In this document: piece by piece, positions 7,659 through 17,182 of the stretch
How the letters are laid out: every line of letters starts with the position of its first letter
Position numbering within the stretch: position 1 is the stretch's first letter
NCBI RefSeq assembly: GCF_013041605.1
Contig: NZ_JABEQC010000011.1
Span: 62,001 to 126,000, forward strand
DNA from: Vibrio plantisponsor
GTDB lineage: Bacteria > Pseudomonadota > Gammaproteobacteria > Enterobacterales > Vibrionaceae
Length of the DNA: 64,000 nucleotides
Reading direction: 5' to 3'
Notes under the pieces: model-generated
What the model saw: only the letters and a program-made list of their open reading frames with translations
The model's database searches: none
Told to the model about the DNA's origin: nothing
Position numbers and translations under genes: made by a program

Positions 7659-8959
7659 TCTTTGTCCTCCTTAATCACCGAAGTCACTTCGCGGCGTAAG
7701 CGCTCACTAATCACATCAGACAACTGTTTTTGCGTTTCCAGTTTTACCGGGTAATCAACCTGAACCTTTTGTTCAGCCAGTTTCGCCAGTGTCGATTGGA
7801 AGGTTTGTACGGTATTGTCATTTTGATTAAAGAATGATGTTGACCACTCTTGAGCCGTTTTTAGTGAAGTGGTGTAGATCTCTTGCTGTTCCACATAAAC
7901 AGACTTAATTGCGGTTTCCAGCTTCGCCTTCACGTTCTCTTTAAGATAGAAATGTTGCTCAGGAGAGAGTAGTGGAATCACATTGCCATCACGGGTGCGG
8001 AAAGTGATGAAGTTTTCTGCGAAGTCTTTCAGTGAGGTCATCAAGTTGTCTTGCCAGTTATTGATGTCATCAGAGACGACTTGTTGTGTCTCTTGTGGTG
8101 CGTCAGGCAAGATCGCGTTTGCCAGAGGTAAGGCATCGACTTGTTGTTGCAGGCTAATCAGACGAAGAACCAGACCATCACGATCAATCAGAGGAACGGA
8201 TTTTAGTTTGGTAATGTCATTCGCCATTGCTTTACGCAGTGGCGTTAAACTTGGGTCATTCAGTGAAGCAATACGCTGATCGGCACTTTCCATCAACTGG
8301 GTTGCACTTTCCACATCGTGCTCAAGGAACAGCTTACGTCCGGCAAGTTTTACTAAGTAATCTGCTTCTGCCAGTAGCCAATCATTCGGACGACGGCCTT
8401 TGACGTCAGCCATGGCTAGCTGCAAGCTTTGAATGCTTTTTTGCTGTTGTTCAAGCACAGTTTCTGCGCGATGAGTAACTTCAGTGGCTTTGGCTTCCGC
8501 TTGTTGGGTCACTTCTGCAAGCTGAGTATCAACAGCGCTGCGAGTTTGATTTAACTCGGCACGCAGTGCGGCAATTTGTGCTTCGTACTGCGTTTGTTTC
8601 TGCTGCATCTGAATTGCAAGACCACCGCCTAGCAGCGCGGCAAGCACAATGGCAACGGTTGCCAGTTTTGTTCCTTTCTTGCTTTGCTTTTCTAACTTGT
8701 TCATTTGCTCAGCATTAGATTTTATGTTGTCTTTTGCTGGCTTAGGCTCTGTTGGTTTGATCTCTGGAGAAGCTTCTTGAGTTGGTGCGGTTTCCGCTTT
8801 TGATGGTGCTTCTTTTGAGTCCGTATTTGACGAAGTAGAGTCTGACGAAGTAGAGTCTGACGAAGTTGAGTCAGACGAAGTCTCTGTTGGAGCAGCAGTA
8901 GAAAGTGTTTCTTGGTTTTTTTCCGGTTCTGATTGCGGATTATCTTTTTTACTTGTCAT
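7655..8959 (-). CDS. hemX: HemX, membrane-anchored protein of the hemCDXY operon
   Basis: The 434-residue protein has a disordered Ser/Thr/Glu/Pro-rich N-terminus (about 1-85), one transmembrane segment (about 99-117), then a Gln/Ala-rich coiled coil and a helical C-terminal domain with the HemX signature GRRPNDWLLAEADYLVKLA. It is often annotated as uroporphyrinogen-III C-methyltransferase, but it has none of the SAM-binding motifs of CobA/CysG, so that label is doubtful. The N-terminal tail contains a near-perfect tandem repeat of SSDST units (codons within 8828-8882). It lies 18 bases after hemD and overlaps hemY. Confidence 0.9.
   Translation of the reverse strand: MTSKKDNPQSEPEKNQETLSTAAPTETSSDSTSSDSTSSDSTSSNTDSKEAPSKAETAPTQEASPEIKPTEPKPAKDNIKSNAEQMNKLEKQSKKGTKLATVAIVLAALLGGGLAIQMQQKQTQYEAQIAALRAELNQTRSAVDTQLAEVTQQAEAKATEVTHRAETVLEQQQKSIQSLQLAMADVKGRRPNDWLLAEADYLVKLAGRKLFLEHDVESATQLMESADQRIASLNDPSLTPLRKAMANDITKLKSVPLIDRDGLVLRLISLQQQVDALPLANAILPDAPQETQQVVSDDINNWQDNLMTSLKDFAENFITFRTRDGNVIPLLSPEQHFYLKENVKAKLETAIKSVYVEQQEIYTTSLKTAQEWSTSFFNQNDNTVQTFQSTLAKLAEQKVQVDYPVKLETQKQLSDVISERLRREVTSVIKEDKE
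8828..8882 (-). repeat. 15-bp tandem repeat inside hemX
   Basis: About three and a half copies of a 15-bp unit (TGACGAAGTAGAGTC on the plus strand) encode the repeated SSDST pentapeptide in the HemX tail. Two copies are identical and the next differs by one base. The unit length is a multiple of three, so copy-number change would alter tail length without a frameshift. Confidence 0.85.
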
Positions 8960-8977
8960 TGCTGAGAGTCCTGTTTG

Positions 8978-9709
8978 TTATGGCTGGAGAGCGGCCACTA
9001 AATCTTGGTTCGCTGCACTGCGAGTAACAACGATGTGTTCAAATCCCATTGTTCTTGCATCATTGGCGATACGTTCGCTTGGTACCAATAGCTTCAACTG
9101 ATGAGCCCACGACGCCATTGCAGGGTTATCTAGTTGAGACATAAAAAAAGCCAGTTGATGACCGCTGGTAATAATTAGGGTATCAACGTTTTGCTGTTGC
9201 CATTGCTTGCAATAAGCTCTGGCGTCAAAAGGCAAATCTTTACGTTGATACACTTCTTTGTAGGCCACCAAAGCGCCTCGTTCACTCAGTGTTTCTTGTA
9301 TCAGTTCACGTCCGCCGTTTCCGCGCAAAATAATAATTTTCTGCCCAGAGACTGATTGTAGTTCTGCCAGTTCAAGAAGATGCTCACTATCACTGACGTG
9401 AGGGTAGTTTACTGATTGTCCGGTGACTTTGCTTAAAAGGTGTGCTGTTTTTTGACCAACGGCAAGGTATCTTGTTGATGTTGCCCAATTTGATTGCTGT
9501 TGTCTCAAATATTGGTCACTAAAATCAACAGCGTGCTGGCTGACCGCAATGATGGTATCACATTGCTTGATATCGGGAAGAAGGTGAGGCAGATCGGTAC
9601 CTGCCTCGATAGTCATCAGAGGGTGGTATAGGGCGGTGAGGCCCACATTTTCGAGTTGTTGGCACAACTCTATGCCTTGCGCTTCGGGGCGCGTTACCAG
9701 TACCGCCAT
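8978..9709 (-). CDS. hemD: Uroporphyrinogen-III synthase
   Basis: The 243-residue protein begins VLVTRPEAQG, the typical HemD opening, and contains FDAR and LIITSGHQL in the second domain. It cyclises hydroxymethylbilane to uroporphyrinogen III with inversion of ring D. Sequence conservation in this family is low, so assignment rests on these motifs, the length and the position directly after hemC and before hemX. The gap to hemC is 39 bases. Confidence 0.93.
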   Translation of the reverse strand: MAVLVTRPEAQGIELCQQLENVGLTALYHPLMTIEAGTDLPHLLPDIKQCDTIIAVSQHAVDFSDQYLRQQQSNWATSTRYLAVGQKTAHLLSKVTGQSVNYPHVSDSEHLLELAELQSVSGQKIIILRGNGGRELIQETLSERGALVAYKEVYQRKDLPFDARAYCKQWQQQNVDTLIITSGHQLAFFMSQLDNPAMASWAHQLKLLVPSERIANDARTMGFEHIVVTRSAANQDLVAALQP

Positions 9710-9748
9710 CAGTTACTTAGCCACCATCTATTATTCAGCTGTCAGAGT

Positions 9749-10687
9749 TTATTCGTGTTCAGCGTAAAGCTTAGTGAGGATCTCTTTGGCACCTTGATCG
9801 AGAAGTTGGTGAGCAAGTTCGATACCTAAACTTTCGGCATCTTGGCGAGCGCCCCTGATTTCACCGCGTACTATGGTTGTGCCATCTGGCTCACCGACTA
9901 AAGCGCGCAACCAAAGTTCATCTCCGTCGAGAAGTGCATAGCTGCCGATAGGCACCTGACAGCCACCTTCCAATGTCAGGTTCATTGCGCGCTCACATTT
10001 CACGCGGTCAGCTGTATCAACGTGGTTAAGCGGTGCCAGCAGTTTTAGCAGACGTTCATCATCTAGGCGACACTCAATACCTACCGCGCCTTGCCCAACG
10101 GCTGGAAGTGATTGCTCTGGTTCAATAAAGCTGCGGATTCTCTCTTCTAGCTCAAGGCGTTTTAAACCTGCGGCTGCAAGAATGATCGCATCGTATTCAC
10201 CGGCATCTAGCTTACCTAAGCGTGTTCCGACGTTGCCACGAAGCTCTTTGATGATTAAATCAGGGCGAGCTTCTTTTAGCTGGCATTGACGACGTAAGCT
10301 ACACGTACCAATTACAGCACCTTGTGGTAATTCATCGATAGAAGCGTAAGTGTTTGACACAAAAGCGTCGCGAGGATCTTCTCGTTCACAGATAGTGACT
10401 AAGCCAAGGCCTTCAGGAAACTCGACAGGCACATCTTTCATTGAATGCACCGCTAAATCTGCGCGACCTTCCAACATGGCAACTTCCAGTTCTTTAACGA
10501 ATAGACCTTTGCCACCCACTTTTGCTAGTGGTGTGTCTAGAATGATGTCGCCTTTCGTTACCATGGTTACCAATTCAACTTCGAGACCCGGATGGGCAGC
10601 TTGTAGAGCATCTTTTACATAGTGAGCCTGCCATAAAGCCAGTGGGCTTTGACGAGTAGCGATTCGAATAGGTGTTGTCTGTGTCAT
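9749..10687 (-). CDS. hemC: Hydroxymethylbilane synthase (porphobilinogen deaminase)
   Basis: The 312-residue protein is a full-length HemC. It has [15 protein letters not shown] at the N-terminus, the active-site HSMKDVP (Asp85), the arginine-rich cofactor-binding LRRQCQL and LRGNVGTRL segments, and Cys243 in EGGCQVP, which anchors the dipyrromethane cofactor. It polymerises four porphobilinogen molecules into hydroxymethylbilane. It is the first gene of hemCDXY and is divergent from cyaA, an arrangement shared with enterobacteria. Confidence 0.98.
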   Translation of the reverse strand: MTQTTPIRIATRQSPLALWQAHYVKDALQAAHPGLEVELVTMVTKGDIILDTPLAKVGGKGLFVKELEVAMLEGRADLAVHSMKDVPVEFPEGLGLVTICEREDPRDAFVSNTYASIDELPQGAVIGTCSLRRQCQLKEARPDLIIKELRGNVGTRLGKLDAGEYDAIILAAAGLKRLELEERIRSFIEPEQSLPAVGQGAVGIECRLDDERLLKLLAPLNHVDTADRVKCERAMNLTLEGGCQVPIGSYALLDGDELWLRALVGEPDGTTIVRGEIRGARQDAESLGIELAHQLLDQGAKEILTKLYAEHE

Positions 10688-10831
10688 GGTAATCCTGATA
10701 AAAATATTAGTTTGAAGGCAATTGACCTAGAAGATTTACAGGTTCCTAGTCTACCACTGGAAAAAATAAAGTTTCACTACTAGTTCTTTGTCTTGTGCTT
10801 GTGGTGTTTTTTTACGAAAAAAGGAGGAGTA

Positions 10832-10849
10832 AGTGTGACGTGTGACACT
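10832..10849. promoter_or_regulatory. Inverted-repeat element in the hemC-cyaA intergenic region
   Basis: AGTGTGACGTGTGACACT has 5-bp inverted arms (AGTGT/ACACT) and two overlapping GTGTGAC direct copies. AGTGTGA recurs at 10939 and 11014 in the same 378-base intergenic region. It does not fit a full CRP palindrome. Some regulator may bind here, but I cannot name one. Apart from this and the CRP site at 10982, I see no other feature in 10688-11065. Confidence 0.3.
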
Positions 10850-10981
10850 CTATGTTGACGATTTTATTATTTACTTACGGTGGATAGTTACAATGCTTAT
10901 TTGACGGGCTTTCAAGCCATCTTGTTTAATAATACTTTAGTGTGACATAGTGCCAAGAACGCTTTACCAGTGCGGATTAAA

Positions 10982-11003
10982 GTGTTAAATTGATCACGTT
11001 TTA
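10982..11003 (+). promoter_or_regulatory. CRP-cAMP site upstream of cyaA
   Basis: The segment GTGTTAAATTGATCACG followed by TTTTA matches, as I recall it, the CRP site over the E. coli cyaA P2 promoter base for base (half-sites TGTTA-N6-TCACG). In E. coli CRP bound here represses cyaA, giving negative feedback on cAMP synthesis. The conservation against an otherwise different upstream region argues for the same role here. The site lies 63-84 bases before the TTG start. Confidence 0.75.
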
Positions 11004-11065
11004 ATGGCGCTTTAGTGTGAAATGCAACCAAAGTGCGCATTTTTGTTTCAACCAAGGACCATACC

Positions 11066-13594
11066 TTGCAGGCTTACACACAGACGTTAATCCAGAGATT
11101 AGACAAGTTAAACCGGCAACGCATTCAGCGTGCGCTGGCTCTTATGGATTTGCAAAGTCAGCGAGTATTCCACCTGATCCCCGCTTTATTTCACTACAAT
11201 CATCCGCTTATTCCAGGCTATTTCAGTTACGAAGTTCCACATGGCATTCAATGTTTTGAACTTAATGATGTTCAGCAACAGTTTGTTAGTGATGCGGAAT
11301 TAACGCTAAACCAACCTTTGAAAACGACAGAACACCCGGAAATTTTGGGTCTGTATACCATGGGCAGCACATCGTCTATTGGTCAAAGCACATCTAGTGA
11401 TTTGGATATTTGGGTATGTGTTAGCTCGTTGATGGGTTGTGAAGCGCGTGAACGTTTAACCAATAAGTGTTTATTGATCACGGATTGGGCTAAGAGCCAA
11501 GGTGTAGAAGCAAACTTCTTCTTGATGGATGAGCAACGATTCCGCTCTAAACAATCAGAAGAGATGACGGGCGAAAACTGTGGCTCGTCACAACATATGC
11601 TGTTACTGGATGAGTTTTATCGCTCGGCAGTACGCTTAGCTGGTAAGCGTCTTTTGTGGCAAATTGTGCCGCCAGAGATGGAAGAGTGCTACGACGAATA
11701 TGTCACTCAGCTGTGTTCAAAATCCTATATCGACTGCTCAGAATGGATCGACTTCGGTCAGCTTAACCATATCCCTGCAGAAGAGTACTTTGGTGCGAAT
11801 TTATGGCAGCTGTATAAGAGTATCGACTCACCGTACAAATCGGTAATGAAGGCGATACTGCTAGAGGCATATTCGTGGGAGTACCCACAAACTCAGTTAT
11901 TGAGTGTCGACAGCAAGCGTCGTTTCTTTGCTCATGATCCTGACCTCTATAGTATGGACTCATACTATCTGATGCTGGAAAAAGTGACGCGTTATCTGGA
12001 ACGTATCGGTGACGATACTCGCTTAGACTTGGTGCGCCGCTGTTTCTATCTCAAAACTCATGAAAAGCTGTCTCGTGAGCCGGGTGTCGGTTCTGTTGAG
12101 TGGCGTCGTGAGGCTCTGGGTGAATTAACTCAACAATGGGGATGGTCTCGCTCTGTTATTGAAGAGCTGGATAACCGTCGCCATTGGAAGGTTGAGCAAG
12201 TGAAAGTGGTTCACCACTCACTGCTTGACGCTTTGATGCTCAGCTATCGCAACCTGATTCAGTTTGCGCGTCGTAATGACATTACGTCGGCAATTAGTCC
12301 GCAAGACATTTCGATATTGGCGCGTAAATTATACGCGGCATTTGAAGTACTGCCGGGCAAAGTCACCTTGCTAAACCCACAAATTTCTCCTGACCTGCAT
12401 GAGCCAGACTTAACCTTTATCGAGGTGAGCAAAGGCCGAACTAACAAAGCAGGCTGGTACCTTTATAAGCAACCAATCGAAGCGCACCGCATCATTGGTC
12501 AGCCTTACCTAGAGCACAACGAATACCTCAGTAAGCTCGTCGCTTGGTCATTCTTTAACGGCATGATCACTGAATCGACGCGTTTGCACTCTGTGGTTCG
12601 TGGCGCTCATCTGGATATAGATAAGTTCTACCAGATGGTGAGTGATTTGCGGAATACCTTCTCGCTACGTAAGCGCCGCCCAACCATGCAAGCGTTGGCG
12701 AGCCCGTGTGAAATTAGCCAGTTGGCGATGTTTATCAACTTTGAAAATGACCCTACTGCGGATTTAAGCGGTAAGTCTTTGAAAGTTGACTTGAAGAACG
12801 CGGATATTTTCAGCTTTGGTGCAGAACAGAAATGTTTGGTCGGTAGTGTCGATTTGGTGTACCGAAATTCATGGCAAGAAGTGCGTACCCTGCACTTCAA
12901 GGGTGAAACCGCCATGATGGATGCCCTGAAAACGGTACTCGGTAAAATGCACCAAGACGCTTTGCCTCCAGAATCGGTGGATGTGTTCTGCTACAGCAAG
13001 AACTTACGTGGCGTGATGCGTAATCTGGTTTATCAGCTATTGGCTGAATGTATCGATTTACGTTTGAAACCAGTTGAGCAAGAGAAGCGTCGTCGCTTCA
13101 AAGCGTTGCGTATTGGCGACCAGATGTACGGTCTGTTCTTTGAACGTCGTGGTGTGTCGGTACAAAAACTCGAGAACTCAGTGGATTTCTACCGCAGCAT
13201 TTCAACCAACAAGCTGAAAGGCTCTCCGTTGTTGATGCTTGACCGTGATGAAGATTATCAACTGCCTGATGTGGTTGATGGCTTTGCCAGCGAAGGTTTG
13301 GTGCAGTTCTTCTTTGAAGATACAGAGAAGGGTTTCAATATTTACGTGTTAGATGAAAACAACCGCGTAGAAGTTTATCACCAGTTTAACGGTGAGAAAG
13401 ATGAGATGATCGCCAGCGTGAACTCATTCTACACATCAGTTCGTGATGATAACGAATTGGCCTCTCAACTGATCAACTTCAATTTGCCTCAGTATTACCA
13501 GATTGTTCATCCGGTAGAAGGCGAAACATACGTTGTGCCTTATCGTAACGACTCATCGCTTTATTCCCGACCATCGAAAGCGGTCAACGGGTAA
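11066..13594 (+). CDS. cyaA: Class I adenylate cyclase
   Basis: The 842-residue protein makes cAMP from ATP. The N-terminal catalytic half has the nucleotidyltransferase motif GSTSSIGQSTSSDLDIWV (in parts GSTSSIGQ and SDLDIWV), and the C-terminal half is the regulatory region that responds to the PTS. I choose the TTG start at 11066 (then CAG GCT TAC), with AAGGA 7 bases upstream. The E. coli enzyme also starts at UUG and begins YLYIETLKQRLD, aligning with QAYTQTLIQRLD here. An in-frame ATG at 11033 lacks a comparable ribosome-binding site. A weak start codon plus the CRP site keep enzyme levels low. A strong terminator follows. Confidence 0.97.
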   Translation: MQAYTQTLIQRLDKLNRQRIQRALALMDLQSQRVFHLIPALFHYNHPLIPGYFSYEVPHGIQCFELNDVQQQFVSDAELTLNQPLKTTEHPEILGLYTMGSTSSIGQSTSSDLDIWVCVSSLMGCEARERLTNKCLLITDWAKSQGVEANFFLMDEQRFRSKQSEEMTGENCGSSQHMLLLDEFYRSAVRLAGKRLLWQIVPPEMEECYDEYVTQLCSKSYIDCSEWIDFGQLNHIPAEEYFGANLWQLYKSIDSPYKSVMKAILLEAYSWEYPQTQLLSVDSKRRFFAHDPDLYSMDSYYLMLEKVTRYLERIGDDTRLDLVRRCFYLKTHEKLSREPGVGSVEWRREALGELTQQWGWSRSVIEELDNRRHWKVEQVKVVHHSLLDALMLSYRNLIQFARRNDITSAISPQDISILARKLYAAFEVLPGKVTLLNPQISPDLHEPDLTFIEVSKGRTNKAGWYLYKQPIEAHRIIGQPYLEHNEYLSKLVAWSFFNGMITESTRLHSVVRGAHLDIDKFYQMVSDLRNTFSLRKRRPTMQALASPCEISQLAMFINFENDPTADLSGKSLKVDLKNADIFSFGAEQKCLVGSVDLVYRNSWQEVRTLHFKGETAMMDALKTVLGKMHQDALPPESVDVFCYSKNLRGVMRNLVYQLLAECIDLRLKPVEQEKRRRFKALRIGDQMYGLFFERRGVSVQKLENSVDFYRSISTNKLKGSPLLMLDRDEDYQLPDVVDGFASEGLVQFFFEDTEKGFNIYVLDENNRVEVYHQFNGEKDEMIASVNSFYTSVRDDNELASQLINFNLPQYYQIVHPVEGETYVVPYRNDSSLYSRPSKAVNG

Positions 13595-13632
13595 CGGTTG
13601 TCATCGTCAGATGAACACAATCCGAATCAAAG

Positions 13633-13661
13633 TAAAAAAGAGCACCTAGGTGCTCTTTTTT
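13633..13661. terminator. Bidirectional terminator between cyaA and cyaY
   Basis: AAAAAAGAGCACC-TA-GGTGCTCTTTTTT is a nearly perfect palindrome flanked by A and T runs. It serves cyaA on the plus strand and cyaY on the minus strand. Confidence 0.88.
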
Positions 13662-13707
13662 CTCATTGCCGTTTGAAGAGGGAACATTTCACGTAAGGCG
13701 CAGGGTT

Positions 13708-14022
13708 TTATTCCCAGTCAATCTCTTCGCCAGCGTGTTTTTCACACTCTTGCTTAACCATGCTGATAAGCTCAACACCCGTTTTAGAGCAGATCCATTG
13801 TTCGTCTTGCCACTGGAAGTGGAAACCGCCTGATTTAGACGCCAGCCAGATCTCTTTCATCGGCTCTTGGCGGTTGATTATGATTTGGCTGCGGTCGTCA
13901 AACTCTAACGTCATCACGTTACCCGTCGTTTCATAATCGATATCGGCACCCGAATCATCAATGGCTTGTTCGATGATTTGCATCTGGCTATCGACCAGTT
14001 GATGAAATTCAGTCTCGTTCAT
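13708..14022 (-). CDS. cyaY: Iron donor/frataxin-like protein CyaY
   Basis: The 104-residue protein is a bacterial frataxin. It shows the family pattern: an acidic first helix (EQAIDDSGADIDYE), VMTLEFDDRSQIIINRQEP, then IWLASKSGGFHFQW. It binds iron through the acidic ridge and modulates the IscS/IscU cluster-assembly machine. It is divergent from lptM, with 75 bases between start codons, the same arrangement as in E. coli (cyaA-cyaY and lptM-dapF). Confidence 0.96.
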   Translation of the reverse strand: MNETEFHQLVDSQMQIIEQAIDDSGADIDYETTGNVMTLEFDDRSQIIINRQEPMKEIWLASKSGGFHFQWQDEQWICSKTGVELISMVKQECEKHAGEEIDWE

Positions 14023-14097
14023 CCTATCTGTCCTATTGCTTTTCCTGATTGTGGTGCGATTATAGGGGGCATTGAATCAATAATCACGATATGCAAA

Positions 14098-14214
14098 ATG
14101 AAAAAGTCCATTACAGCACTATTTCTTTTGTCTGCACTTGCATTAGCAGGGTGCGGGCAAACAGGGCCACTCTATATGCCAGACGACGCTCAAAACAGTG
14201 AGCAGAGCAAATAA
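14098..14214 (+). CDS. lptM: LPS translocon maturation lipoprotein LptM (YifL)
   Basis: The 38-residue lipoprotein has a signal peptide ending in the lipobox LALAGC, followed by GQTGPLYMP, the hallmark of YifL/LptM. The family assists oxidative assembly of the LptD-LptE outer-membrane LPS translocon. The frame stays open far upstream to 13966, but that part overlaps cyaY in reverse; the ATG at 14098 gives the expected small lipoprotein. It is first in the operon with lysA, dapF, yigA, xerC and yigB. Confidence 0.92.
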   Translation: MKKSITALFLLSALALAGCGQTGPLYMPDDAQNSEQSK

Positions 14215-14258
14215 CGCTCTAATAATAAATAACGAATGAAAAAATAAGGGAAAGAATT

Positions 14259-15512
14259 TTGGATTACTTCAATTATCAGGATGATGGCCAGCTTTGGGCG
14301 GAAAACGTCGCTTTAACGCAACTTGCAGAGCAGTTTGGCACTCCTTTATACGTGTATTCTCGCGCAACATTAGAACGTCACTGGCATGCGTTTGATAAAT
14401 CTGTGGCAGATCATCCGCACCTTGTGTGTTATGCGGTGAAAGCAAACTCAAACATCGGCGTATTAAATACATTAGCTCGTTTGGGTTCTGGCTTCGATAT
14501 CGTTTCAGGCGGTGAACTTGAACGTGTTATCGCTGCTGGTGGTGATCCGGCTAAAGTGGTGTTCTCGGGCGTGGGTAAAACCGAAGCTGAGATGAAACGC
14601 GCTTTGGAGCTGAAGATTAAATGCTTCAACGTAGAGTCTGAGCCAGAGCTAGAGCGCTTGAACAAAGTTGCGGGTGAGCTTGGTGTGAAAGCGCCGATTT
14701 CACTGCGTATTAACCCTGATGTGGATGCCAAAACTCACCCTTACATTTCGACAGGTTTGCGCGATAACAAATTTGGTATCGCTTTTGACCGCGCACCACA
14801 CGCTTACCGTCTGGCTCAAAGCTTAGAGAATCTATCGGTATGCGGTATTGACTGTCACATCGGTTCTCAGCTTACTGCGATTGAACCTTTCATTGATGCA
14901 ACAGATCGTCTGCTGGCGTTAATTGATGAATTAACCGCTTCTGGCATCAAGATTAAGCACCTTGATGTGGGTGGTGGCTTAGGTGTTATCTATCGCGATG
15001 AACTGCCTCCGCAGCCTTCTGACTATGCGAAAGCACTGCTTGCTCGTTTGCAGAATCATCAAGACCTTGAGCTGATTTTTGAGCCGGGACGTGCGATTGC
15101 GGCTAACGCGGGTGTGTTGTTAACCAAAGTCGAATTCCTGAAACACACTGAGCACAAGAACTTCGCTATTATTGATGCGGCAATGAACGATTTGATTCGT
15201 CCTGCGCTTTACCAAGCTTGGCAAGACATCATTCCGCTGGTTCCTCGTGAAGGTGAGCCAACAACTTACGATTTAGTTGGCCCAGTTTGTGAAACTGGCG
15301 ACTTCCTAGGTAAAGACCGTTCTTTGGTATTGGAAGCGGGTGATCTTCTGGCAGTGCGTTCTGCGGGTGCTTATGGCTTTACCATGTCATCAAACTACAA
15401 TACTCGTGCCCGAGCGGCGGAAGTGATGGTTGATGGCGATAAGGTTCACCTTGTGCGTAAGCGTGAAGAATTAAGTAGCCTATGGGCTCTAGAAAATATT
15501 TTGCCGGAGTAA
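14259..15512 (+). CDS. lysA: Diaminopimelate decarboxylase
   Basis: The 417-residue PLP enzyme of fold III catalyses the last step of lysine synthesis. It has the PLP lysine in CYAVKANSN (about residue 58), the HIGSQ motif, GGGLGV, the phosphate-binding EPGRAIAANAG, and the substrate-site cysteine in GPVCETGDFL. The start codon is TTG (14259) with AAGGGAAAG about 5 bases upstream. Vibrio LysA begins MDYFNYQ in agreement. The following dapF makes its substrate meso-DAP, so lysine and peptidoglycan precursors are coordinated. I see no lysine riboswitch. Confidence 0.96.
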   Translation: MDYFNYQDDGQLWAENVALTQLAEQFGTPLYVYSRATLERHWHAFDKSVADHPHLVCYAVKANSNIGVLNTLARLGSGFDIVSGGELERVIAAGGDPAKVVFSGVGKTEAEMKRALELKIKCFNVESEPELERLNKVAGELGVKAPISLRINPDVDAKTHPYISTGLRDNKFGIAFDRAPHAYRLAQSLENLSVCGIDCHIGSQLTAIEPFIDATDRLLALIDELTASGIKIKHLDVGGGLGVIYRDELPPQPSDYAKALLARLQNHQDLELIFEPGRAIAANAGVLLTKVEFLKHTEHKNFAIIDAAMNDLIRPALYQAWQDIIPLVPREGEPTTYDLVGPVCETGDFLGKDRSLVLEAGDLLAVRSAGAYGFTMSSNYNTRARAAEVMVDGDKVHLVRKREELSSLWALENILPE

Positions 15513-15523
15513 AGTGACCTATT

Positions 15524-16354
15524 ATGCACTTCCACTTTTCTAAAATGCATGGTTTGGGTAATGACTTCATGGTTGTGGATTGCATTACTCAGAACACCTA
15601 TTTTTCACCAGACTTGATCCGCCGTTTGGCGGATCGTCATACTGGTGTGGGGTTTGACCAACTGTTAGTGGTTGAAGCCCCTTATGATCCGGAAACGGAT
15701 TTTCACTACCGCATTTTTAATGCTGATGGCAGTGAAGTAGAACAGTGTGGGAACGGTGCCCGTTGCTTCGCTCGCTTTGTGCGCATGAAAGGTTTAACCA
15801 ATAAGTACAGCATCAGTGTCAGCACCAAAAAGGGCAAGATGATCCTCAATGTTGGTGAAGGCGACGATATCACTGTAAACATGGGCGTACCTGAGTTCGA
15901 ACCAAGCAAAATTCCTTTCCGCGCCAAGCAGATGGAAAAGACTTACATCATGCGCGTTGAAGACCAGACTCTGTTTTGTGGAGCGGTCAGCATGGGTAAC
16001 CCACATGTGGTCACCGTTGTTGATGATATTGACACAGCGGCAGTGGAAACATTGGGTCCATTACTGGAGTCTCATGAGCGTTTCCCTGAGCGAGTCAATG
16101 CCGGTTTCATGCAAGTGGTTAGCCGTGATGAAGTGAAACTTCGTGTTTATGAGCGCGGTGCCGGTGAAACTCAAGCGTGCGGAAGTGGCGCGTGTGCGGC
16201 AGTTGCTGTGGGTATTCTGCAAGGTTTACTGGATGACGAAGTGGTTGTACATCTACCGGGTGGTAGCTTAGAAATCGAGTGGAAAGGCTTAGGCTATCCG
16301 TTATACATGACAGGTCCTGCAACTCACGTCTATGACGGTCAGGTTTCCTGCTAA
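15524..16354 (+). CDS. dapF: Diaminopimelate epimerase
   Basis: The 276-residue enzyme interconverts LL- and meso-diaminopimelate. Both catalytic cysteines are present, in [13 protein letters not shown] and in [13 protein letters not shown]. The N-terminus [17 protein letters not shown] is standard. It lies 11 bases after lysA. The 75-base gap to yigA contains a partial inverted repeat (TAGCT/AGCTA) but no clear terminator. Confidence 0.97.
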   Translation: MHFHFSKMHGLGNDFMVVDCITQNTYFSPDLIRRLADRHTGVGFDQLLVVEAPYDPETDFHYRIFNADGSEVEQCGNGARCFARFVRMKGLTNKYSISVSTKKGKMILNVGEGDDITVNMGVPEFEPSKIPFRAKQMEKTYIMRVEDQTLFCGAVSMGNPHVVTVVDDIDTAAVETLGPLLESHERFPERVNAGFMQVVSRDEVKLRVYERGAGETQACGSGACAAVAVGILQGLLDDEVVVHLPGGSLEIEWKGLGYPLYMTGPATHVYDGQVSC

Positions 16355-16429
16355 TCTCATTGTCCCTTGTAGCTGCCTTAACGAAGCTACTAAGCAAAGG
16401 GATGCATTGTTGTTAAGGAATACATCGTT

Positions 16430-17182
16430 TTGTCACAACTGGAAGCAGATGCTCTGACAGCAGAAGTGGTTGCTGAGTATCTAAAAGACAACCCAGACTT
16501 TTTTAAGCACCGCCAAGAGTTGGTGGACAGCTTATCTTTACCGAGCCAGCAGTCTGGCTCGGTTTCTTTAGTTCACGTTCAAATGGCTCGTCAGCGTCAG
16601 CGAATTGAAGATTTAGAAGAAGAAATTACTTCTCTGATGTCTTTAGCTGCGAGCAATGACCGTACTTTTCATGAATTCATGGATCTGCAAGAGCAGATAT
16701 TAAAATGTGAATGCTTTGCCGACGTCTGTGCCATGATTGAAGAGAAGGCGCGTACATTGAACCTGATTGGTTATGTGCGTTTGTTGAACAATCAAGACAC
16801 TAAGTACAGCTTATCCAAAGAGCAGTGGAGCCGTTTTTCGACCAATCATTTTAATGGCAAGAGCGCTTACCTTGGGCGCTTGAGAAAGGCTGACCGCCAC
16901 TTACTTTTTGGCGAGCAGCTTTTTGGTGAGCAGGTCTTTAGCGGAAAACGGGCGGGTGAAGAACGATATGCGCCGGAAATGGGCTCTTACGTGATTCTGC
17001 CGTTAATTAAACGTAATCCGCTAGGGATATTGGCGTTTGCCAGTGAAGATGGTGGTCACTTCCAACCGTCTATGGATACTCTGTTCTTGCGCCATCTTGC
17101 TTTGGTCGTTTCTCATTTAATCGACACCTTACCTTGGCAGCTGGAGTCCCATGAGCGAATCAACACCTCATTTGTCAACTAA
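16430..17182 (+). CDS. yigA: DUF484 family protein YigA
   Basis: The 250-residue protein matches the DUF484 family, which is built of an N-terminal helix bundle (AEYLKDNPDFFKHRQELVDSL, in part NPDFFKHRQE), a short coiled coil, and a GAF-like domain. It is always found between dapF and xerC; its function is unknown. The start is TTG (16430) with AAGGA about 10 bases upstream. The gene overlaps xerC by 32 bases in another frame, implying translational coupling. The operon has an unusual number of non-ATG starts (lysA and yigA). Confidence 0.85.
   Translation: MSQLEADALTAEVVAEYLKDNPDFFKHRQELVDSLSLPSQQSGSVSLVHVQMARQRQRIEDLEEEITSLMSLAASNDRTFHEFMDLQEQILKCECFADVCAMIEEKARTLNLIGYVRLLNNQDTKYSLSKEQWSRFSTNHFNGKSAYLGRLRKADRHLLFGEQLFGEQVFSGKRAGEERYAPEMGSYVILPLIKRNPLGILAFASEDGGHFQPSMDTLFLRHLALVVSHLIDTLPWQLESHERINTSFVN

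Noticed and set aside
7655..8959. HemX as a uroporphyrinogen-III methyltransferase
   Set aside because: The protein has no SAM-binding motif of CobA/CysG. The label is a common carry-over in annotation; I call it HemX only.
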